Made by a program: the position numbers and the translations under genes. The notes under the pieces were generated by a model. That model was not told the origin of the DNA. It saw nothing but the letters and a program-made list of their open reading frames with translations, and did not search any database. From Strigamia acuminata (Eukaryota; Arthropoda; Chilopoda; Geophilomorpha; Linotaeniidae), in the NCBI GenBank assembly GCA_949358305.1, contig OX442314.1, positions 11,031,060 to 11,091,059 of the forward strand: DNA of 60,000 nucleotides, given 5' to 3'. Position 1 is the first letter of the stretch. Each line of letters starts with the position of its first letter. Positions 52,601 through 60,000 of this stretch are shown here, piece after piece.

Positions 52601-54008
52601 CAACACATCTAAAACCCGTTTATTAATTAAACCGAAGGTCGGAGAAATACAAAAATACCTTAGGAATCTATTTAAGGTATGCCGAGTTCATTGCCGTTGC
52701 CCGTTTGGCTCTACCTGCTATAGTTTTTGAGATATGGATGCGGACAGACAGACGGACAGAGCCGTTTCATTAGACTTTCTAAACATCAGGTTTAGAAGTC
52801 TAAAAATGATTGATTACCTGGCTGTAATTTGTGCCGTCATATTCTGGAGCTGTGTATTCACATGAAGCAATATTTTTAGAACAAGTTGCATCCAATGTAC
52901 GATTCTACAAGATTAAAATCACCACTTTAAATTTCGCTAAGTTTTTTTTTTAAATTGACAAACAATAGTTGAAAGTCCAAATTTGCTAATTTGAGCACCA
53001 CTTTTTGAATCTATAAAAATATTTTCTGGTGTAAAGCTGTTAAGAATAATACCCTAATAAAAAAAATAAAAATTCGTAAGCGATTAATTACACTTTTTTA
53101 TTCTATTTTTTACTAACCTCTGAATGCAGATAACAAAGACCTTTAATCATACCTCCAAAACAACGCCATATCAACTTTTCCTCTTCAAATAATCCCATAT
53201 CAATGGCATTACGAAGTGTGCCGTTGTCACAAAATTCCATCTAAATGTAAAAAAAAATATTTAAACTACCGGGTAAATAAAATTTACAATATTTTCACTA
53301 TACGTGTAAATAATTGATTTTCGTTAATTTGTGGCCTTCAGTATTCATTTTTTCAGCTTCATCGTTATCAGACACAGTTTCGCACCAATCGTTAAAATAT
53401 CTGCCATTAATAAATAAAAATTATCTTGTTTATACATGAAGATTTACCCGTACCTCACAACATATCCAGGATCCAGGCGAGATAAAAGCTTTATGTCTTC
53501 GGCAATTTGCTCATCATCACACTGGTCATTAAGTTGGTTCAAAAAAATCTTCTTTACAACATACAGTTTTCCATCCACTTTGTGAGTAACCTTTAACACT
53601 TGGCTAAAAGCACCTTCACTGAGCACTTCTTCTACTTTAAAATTATCCTGAAATGTATATGGGCCCTTCCCAGGTGTCGTGACACGAGTTTCAACTGTTT
53701 AGTAAAAAAAAAAAACAAGGTACAATAACACAACTATAAAAATTAATTAACACCAGAAGTTAATCAATCATTACGTTCTTCTTCAACAGTTGTATTATTC
53801 CAGCTCCCACTCATATTATCTGGTGTAGTTATTTTCTCCTTAGATTTGGGTAGCCTTGGAGTCTGTAAGTCAAATTTATTTTCATCTCATTAAAATTAAA
53901 TTAAAAATTCATACATACAACCTTCATCTCCGGTAAGTTTCCAAAATCCTGATGGTCGTCACTGAAATCAATCATTTCTTCTTGACAAGTTTCAGTTTCA
54001 CTTTGCAT
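49689..54008 (-). CDS. Tandem pseudokinase/PEK-like kinase gene, copy C
   Basis: The closest relative of copy A, and complete. It starts at 54008 (MQSETETCQEEMIDFSDD) and ends at 49689, with the same 16-exon layout and no stop seen in the exons read. Kinase 1: LSEGAFSQVLKV, LNS in place of HRD, KFG in place of DFG. The C-lobe and linker exon 52381-51773 ends KPDHR. Kinase 2: IGKGNFGTVFKV, AAKEL, HGD with Asn, DFG. The exon 3-4 intron is the exact 53 bp empty site of the retrotransposon in copy A, and its sequence is identical to copy A outside the insertion. It lacks the Tc1/hAT insertion of copy A but has its own insertion in the exon 7-8 intron. It lies head-to-head with copy D. Confidence 0.88.
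52492..52803. mobile_element. MITE-like insertion in copy C intron, 15 bp inverted termini
   Basis: TTAGACTTCTAAACC at 52492-52506 is the exact complement of 52789-52803. Copies A and B lack this DNA at the same intron position. Comparison with A suggests that about 35 bp beyond the left terminus, including a GTAATGC/GCATTAC hairpin near 52470, was inserted too. No target duplication was resolved. Confidence 0.7.
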
Positions 54009-54049
54009 TACGACAACGGAAGAGGCGTCGATGGAACTAACAAGTAAGT

Positions 54050-54792
54050 TTAATTCTTCCAGACGGTAATTGATTTAGGAGTACTAAATTACGACCGATT
54101 AGAGCTTGCTGTTTTTTCACAATCTGAATAGCTGACGCAATAGACAAGTTGAGACAAGTCGAGATAACTATAAAACACTAGTCGTTGAGGACAGGGTACT
54201 CATCGACCAGGACTGACTAATGCTTTGACTTGATCTACTGTGAGTTCTTGAGTTTTTTTTTCTCTTTTGTTTTTGACAAGAGGGATAGCGCCCCCCTCAC
54301 CTTGACATTTCTTTACTTGTTGGTTTGATTTGTTTCCCTCTGTTTCCATGTTTACATGCATGGAATATTTATGTATGTGAGCGCAGACTGTTACAAGCCT
54401 TAGTCATTCCATGGTGTGGAGCACGCTGTCGCCATCCGCTACACGACTAACTCAGCCGTCTCACTTGTCAGTCGTCAGTCGTCTCGCCGTCTGGACTTGT
54501 GTCTGGACTTGTGTCAACTCGTGTATTGCTGCTAGCTTTCAGAAAGTACTTCTCAATTTTCGTTTTAGATTAATTGAACCGAGTTACATGGACGCCAACA
54601 GTTGCGAAGCAAGAAGTTCATGCGCCCGCATGCAACTTGGGTTGATGCCTCGGTTGATGCAGGTTGATGAGCCTCGTTAGCGTGCGTCCTCTTGTGGCCG
54701 TTAGGAGCATTTGTTCCATCCTCCACGGGCCCGCGAAAACTGCACGCGCTGCACCCTAGATTGGTGAGCCACTGGACCCCAACATTGTCATA
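54050..54792. promoter_or_regulatory. Shared head-to-head intergenic block of copies C and D
   Basis: The start codons of C (54008, minus) and D (54793, plus) are 784 bp apart. The block matches the 5' flanks of A and B in the orientation belonging to C, and its distal end (CCTCCACGGGCCCGC near 54720) sits about 60 bp upstream of the D start. It is therefore a candidate bidirectional promoter. Confidence 0.6.
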
Positions 54793-57700
54793 ATGGAAAG
54801 TGAAACTGAGACTTCTCAAGATCGTGAAATGAATGATTTGAGTGAGGACCATGAGGATTCGGGAGAATTAAGGAAGATGAAGGTTGTCGGCAAGAATTTT
54901 GATGTTGATAATTTGATAATTTGATAATTTGAATTGTAGACTCCAATTCCGGCCAAAGCTGAAGAAAAAATAACATTCGGTACGCCAGAAAGCATGATTG
55001 GTGAAGAACAGCATACCGGTACTGAGTATTAGCGGGAGAAAAGGAAAAACCCACGAGTATGACTCCGAATTTGATTTTGCCCAAACAACGATCTTATGAT
55101 TAGATTAGATTCTCAGCCTGAAAATTTAAGGGCGTTTTGATACAATTTTGTTTTTAAATTTGTGTTATATTTCTGGGTTTATTGATTTACTCCTGGTGTT
55201 ATCTGTTTTTTCAGTGTCGTGTTGTTGCCATGTTTTTTTTTTTAATAAACAGTTGCAACTCGTGAAATGACACAAGGAAAAGGCCCATACACATTTAGGG
55301 ATAATTTTCAAGTAGAAGAAGTGCTTAGTAAAGGTGCTTTTAGTGAAGTGTTAAAGGTAAGGCATAAAGTGGATGGAAAATTGTACGCTGTAAAGAAGAC
55401 TGTTTTGAACAAACGTAATGAAGAGCGTCGTAATGAGCAAAATACCGAAAACATTAAATTAGTTTCCCGCCTGGATGCTACATACGTTGTGAGGTAAATT
55501 ACTAAAGTTAATTAAACATGAAAATTTGTAAATTTCAAAATTTGTATTTATCGATGGCAGATATTTTAATTATTGGACTGAATCTACGTTTTATTATGAC
55601 GAAGCTGAAATTATGAATACAGAAGGCCCCAAATTAACTCAATTCAAGTATTTACAGGTAATAGAAATAGTTCACATTTTATTTAGTTTAAATATTTTAA
55701 ATATTTAGATGGAATTTTGCGAGAACGGCACCCTTCGAAATGCCATTGATTTTGGATTATTTGAAGATGAGAGTTTGATATGGCATTATTTCAGACAAAT
55801 GGCTTACGGCCTCTGTTATTTGCATTCAGAGGTTAGTTAATAAATTTTTTAAAAAAGGTGTAACTAATTGCTCACGATTTGTTATTTAATAGGGTATTAT
55901 TCTGAACGACTTTTCACCAGAAAATATTTTAATAGATTCGAAGAATCGTGCCAAAATCAGCCATTTTGGACTTTCTACTAGTGTTAGTCACGCTATTTAT
56001 TTATTAAATGCATTTACCGGTCGGAAAAATCCTTTTTTTATGATAAATAAATTTATTTTGAGCTGAAAAATGCATTTTTTATGAGAAATAAATTCATTTT
56101 GAGCTGAAAAATGCATTTTTTATGAGAAATAAATTTATTTTGAGCAGAAAAATTGAATTTTTATGCAAAACGATGCATTTTCCTATGAAATAATGTATTT
56201 CTAACCCTGAATTTTATTTTCGGGATTTTAAAGTTTGATTTTAATCTTGTAGAGCCATACAGCGGATACAACTTGTTCCGAAAACCTCGCTTCGCACTCC
56301 GATACATTTGTCGTGTACGCAGCTCCAGAATATAGCGTCACAAATAGAAATTACAGTCAGGTAATTAATAATTTTTCTCTATTAGATCTGCCATTAATTA
56401 TTTTAAATCTGAAAATTTAGAAAGGTAATGTTTTCAGTGCCGGAAGAATGTTTTTAGAGATGTGGCTTCCGCCATTAACACTGGACGCACGATATAAAAT
56501 TCTGTGTTGCTGTAGCGAAACAAAGAGGTTCCCAGTATTGGGTTATGACATTGTGAAGTCTGCATCTTATCCAGCAATTATCGCGCATTGGTTGCTAACC
56601 CGCTGTGCTGAGAAGAGACCAACTGCGAGTGATTTGGCGCACGTCCTTGGTTTGAATTTGAAGCAACCGCCGCTAGAAAACGTTTTCGAGGATCAACTGA
56701 TAAAAGAAAATAAAAATAACGATTCAAATCTTGATATGTTATGGTTGGAAGATTCGGTGCAACGAATAATAGTGCGAAGTGTTTTATCATTGCGAGAAGT
56801 GCAGAGTGATGGAGAGCGAGAGAAAGCTGAAGAGAGATTCTACAGTCCCGTGGAGACGGTAAACGGACAAACAAACGCGAAAGATGTAATTGATCTATGG
56901 GTGATAGACAAAGTGAAGAATGGAAGAGTATTTCCTTTTGAGGGGATTCGTTTACCCCAATTTAAAGCAATGTGGAATGTAAACAAAGAGCGATTGTCCA
57001 AACCGGATGATGGGTAATTGACAATAATTTTATTATTTAAGAAAATCGTGACTAAAATTATTAATTGCAGATTTAAATCTGGGATTATTTCAACAACTGC
57101 AGTGTCCGACTCCGAAAGCGATGGAAACAACGAAAATTTAGAGGTGAGGTTTCGCAAATATTGTTTTCGCATTGTTAAAATTTAGTTTTTGTTTTCTTTT
57201 GTTTGGTTTCAGAAGAAAGAGCGTGTATTGATTTCCCTTCAATATACGCTTGATTACGGATCAATGAAGGATAATTATCGCGTTTGGCTGTTGGTTATAG
57301 AAATAATTAAAGTCCTCGCTCACATACGCGAACACGTGAGTTAATAAAAAGTGAAAAGTTAATTGGATACAACTTGTAAATAGTCGGTTTTTAGGGTGCA
57401 ATTTATGGGGGATTGGACCCAGAGAGGAATTTCTTCGATTCGAATGATGATTATGTTAAAATAGAAGATTTTGATGAGAAAACGAATCCTGAAAGATTTT
57501 TCAGTGCCGACGATGAAACTAGACACTTTCCGAAAAAAAATGATTTTTGCAGTGCAGATTTCTACAGCTATTTGGAATTGTTTTCGGAATCAACAGTTGA
57601 AAAGAAAAAAGCACTTCTACCGGCCACTTGTCGTATGTTTACTGCGAATGAAGGGGCTTCTGCGAGCAGAGAGCAAATGGTGAATAGGGCTGATCCATGC

Positions 57701-58907
57701 AGCGATTCTCGATTTTAAACTGAATTTGAAGAAAAGACTCCGATTGGTAGAGGGAACTTTGGTGCAGTGTTTAAAGTCCGTAGAAAAGCAGATGGAGAAT
57801 TGTACGCTGTGAAGGAATTAACTTTGGAGCAGAAAGAAAATATTGAAGAAGTAAAGCTTTTATCTGAATTGGAACATAAAAATGTGGTGAGGTAAATGGC
57901 TTAGGTTTAATTTTAAAGAAAATTTACAAAAGAACAATATATTGTTCATCGATTGCAGGTATTATGACGCTTGGATTGAAGAAAAAGGCTGTGCATCAGT
58001 GTTGTATATACAGGTAGAAGAGAAAAGTAATTTTAATGTGCAGGTTTATTTAGTTTAATTCGTTTGTAGATGGAATTGTGTGAAAACGGTTCGCTTCTTG
58101 ATGAAATTAGAACGGGATTATTGTGGGCTGATACACCTCGTGTGTGGCGTTTGTTTAAGGGCTCGGTTAAAGGCGTTGCTTATCTACATGAGAAAGTAAG
58201 TGAACAAAAAATTTGAAATTAGCTGTGGACTAATTTGTTTAAAACTGTAGAAAATAATTCATGGAGACCTGTCAGCTAAAAATATATTTTTGGATTCGAG
58301 AGATAATGCGAAAATCGGAGATTTTGGTTTTTCGAAATTTATTAAGGTTTGGATGATCGATTTTGTATATTTATTTATTTATTTGGTGATTTTAAATTGT
58401 ACAGAGGCCTGAATTGGATACAATTGAAACTGTTGGGATACCTTCTAGTGCTGATTCGAGTGTAAGCAGCACGAGTTACAGACATCAGGTAATAAATACT
58501 CCGTAATTTTTTATTTTTTATTTATCTTGGATTTATCATGTTTTTTAATTTAGGATTACGATGTCGAAAAATTGGGAAGAATTCTTTTAGAAATGTGCTG
58601 CCCACCAGACGAATGTGTCATCATCAATGGTGTCACCAAATCTGGCAATGAAATTTACGAAGAATTTTCACCTTCGCATCGCCCTATGGGTGATAAAGAA
58701 ATTATTTTCCCACCAAATATGGATGAAGAGTTTGCACCACTCCTCCGTATCTTGTTAAATCACAATAATAAACTAGCAATCAGCTCAATGTTATTATTGA
58801 CATGTTTTTATTTGTTTGAGTTTGTTGAATTGATGAAAAAGTCCGAATTGGAACAAGGGCATGGCAGTAGCACACTGAATATCTGTTTGTCAGGGCCGGC
58901 TCAATAG
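54793..58907 (+). CDS. Tandem pseudokinase/PEK-like kinase gene, copy D, with an in-frame stop
   Basis: Exons follow copy A: 54793-54882, 54940-55018, 55253-55493, 55561-55657 and so on, with the large C-lobe exon at about 56420-57015 and the last exon ending at 58907. Kinase 1 keeps an Asp at the HRD position (LND) but has HFG for DFG. The linker is diverged (LDPERNFFDSNDD). At 57716-57718 a TAA stands where copies A and C have CAA (SRFQTEFE), just before kinase 2. Downstream kinase 2 is otherwise open: IGRGNFGAVFKV, YAVKEL, HGD, DFG. A single nonsense change thus separates the pseudokinase half from the kinase half. The C-terminus differs from A and C after LLNHNN and may have been replaced by a repeat (CAGGGCCGGC near 58891). 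Confidence 0.8.
56030..56165. repeat. Tandem repeat in copy D intron, about 43 bp unit
   Basis: Three units containing TTTGAGCTGAAAAATGCATT followed by TTTTATGAGAAATAAAT fill part of the intron before exon 7. The equivalent introns of A and C lack it. Confidence 0.75.
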
Positions 58908-59617
58908 GCAGAGGCACACGAGGCTTAGGGCAGCAAGATGTGTGGGGAAATTTTTCTTATCTTTTTTTTTCTGCTCTTGAAGTTTTGGCGCAAACGAGGA
59001 TGTAATAATGTAAATATGTAAAAAAAAAAAATTAAAAAGCTCATTTTATTTTATATACAGGATGTCTAAAATGTATGCACATTCTGAATTAAATAAAAAA
59101 TATATTAATTGCTAGTTGTGATTGATAGCTACAGGAAAAAATGTACCGCAGCCGGGACGAAACACTTTTGTGGATTTTTTAAGCAGTACCCCGAACCGCT
59201 ATGCAGTATTTATAAATTTAAAAATACACATAAATAACTAAATTTTACACTTGCTTACTTTCCTACTGCTGTAAAGGTTTTTCCGGGGCTAATTTGAAGC
59301 CCGGCGTTTATTCGGCCCTAGCGCATAAAATTGTTATTTTCCATAAAAATCACTTTTTTTGAAAAAATCTGTGATTTTTGTGGATCCGGAGCTTAATTCG
59401 GGCCGGCTCCAATTCCTTAAACCACCGCTGACCGCCCGACGTTTAACGGGTCCCGGCGCCTGTTTGAACCCGGCGTTAAATCGAGGCAGTACGGAGTTTA
59501 AACTAATTTCATACACTATTTACAGAATTTTCATTTTTTGAATGTTTTTAACACGTTTTCATCACCTTTTTACGGCGTTAGGTTAGGTTAAATGAGATAA
59601 AGGTAGTTGTACATCCA
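58908..59617. other. Unassigned DNA after copy D
   Basis: Starts within a CAGGGCCGGC...GGCTTAGGGCAGCAAG stretch that resembles a hAT-type repeat end. A GC-richer patch at 59380-59490 has short open frames on both strands but no recognisable protein. Confidence 0.4.
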
Positions 59618-59730
59618 CGTTCATCATTATGTTGGTTCAAAACATATACAACATATACAATTTTCCATTCATTTTGTGATTAAAGTTTAACAGTTGACAT
59701 AAAAGCACCTTTACTACGCACTTTCTTCCG
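59618..59730 (-). pseudogene. Relic of kinase exon 3 from another copy
   Basis: On the minus strand the sequence runs VRSKGAFMSTVKL, a stop, then a region matching the codons for KVDGKLYVV and VLNQHND of copies A-C. The bases around GTAGTAAAGGTGCTTTTA and TTTTGAACCAACATAATGA are shared with copy A exon 3. It contains a stop and frame changes, so it is a dead fragment, tail-to-tail with copy D. Confidence 0.75.
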
Positions 59731-60000
59731 TTCCAATCTTTTTTTAACGTTATCACCAGGTCCAAGGATCACTATGTTTTTTATCGCCCCTGCAAGCGTC
59801 CAATCTTGGCAGCAATTACTCTTTAAAACTCTCCTTTTCCATCATAGAACCAGATTTTGTTAATTTCACTTTTAGTACGTTCCCAGCCTCTTGGCATTGC
59901 TTTAACATCGATGTTGTGGTGATTGATTTAAGCAGAACTGAAATTTGAGCCGTTTGATGTAATCTAGCTTTAATCTGTGCAAATTAGTTTGTGAGTTTAA
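59731..60000. other. Right edge of window, unassigned
   Basis: No gene or repeat recognised. The exon 2 and exon 1 equivalents of the relic at 59618 would be expected here or beyond the edge, but I could not identify them. Confidence 0.3.

Noticed and set aside
59334-59541. Opposed 60-codon frames near the right edge
   Set aside because: Mutually antisense short frames in a GC-richer patch, no motif.

Overview
This window is animal nuclear DNA: small coding exons separated by short AT-rich GT-AG introns, five conserved metazoan genes, and a mixture of transposons. A RASSF gene that begins with a LIM zinc finger, the compact genes and the domain set point to an invertebrate, most likely an arthropod. 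The species cannot be named from the sequence. All gene models below were assembled by eye from conserved protein segments and splice phases; no database search was run, and percent identities were not computed.

Bases 1-18447 are an ordinary conserved block. It holds the 3' two thirds or so of HEATR5 (+), a complete BLTP3 (UHRF1BP1/SHIP164-type bridge-like lipid transfer protein, -), a small diverged duplicate of the first two BLTP3 exons (-), ICMT (+) and a LIM-RASSF gene (-). HEATR5/BLTP3 and ICMT/RASSF are convergent pairs. Many introns here contain short-period AT-rich tandem arrays.

Bases 18680-60000 are a duplicated accessory cluster. The repeating gene encodes about 975 residues in 16 exons, with two PEK-family (GCN2/PKR/PERK-like) kinase domains in tandem. 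The first has lost its catalytic motifs and looks like a pseudokinase; the second keeps Lys, the catalytic-loop Asp and, in most copies, DFG. Four near-complete copies are present: A (+, 19333-39662), B (-, 42288-46975), C (-, 49689-54008) and D (+, 54793-58907). Two further relics lie at 49047 (+) and 59618 (-). The 5' flanking block is duplicated with the genes. C and D are head-to-head across one 0.8 kb intergenic block, and B faces the relic at 49047 in the same way. Copy D has one in-frame stop between its kinase domains.

Copy A carries a 14.5 kb LTR retrotransposon (19930-34422) inserted in a 53 bp intron. The two 672 bp LTRs appear identical, there is a 4 bp target duplication, and copy C preserves the exact empty site. 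The element is Ty3/gypsy-type by domain order (gag; PR-RT-RNase H-IN pol), with a third long ORF of unknown function after pol and a very long proline/basic insertion between RNase H and integrase. Other mobile DNA includes a hAT MITE nested inside a Tc1-like element in copy A, a pogo-like element carrying a nested element that encodes an RFWD3-like RING finger, and a MULE-like foldback MITE with a 10 bp target duplication.

The strongest candidate for something undescribed is the tandem pseudokinase plus PEK-like kinase family: its cluster structure, its divergent pairing and its ongoing decay and transposon invasion. A stress or antiviral role is only an inference from the PEK family.
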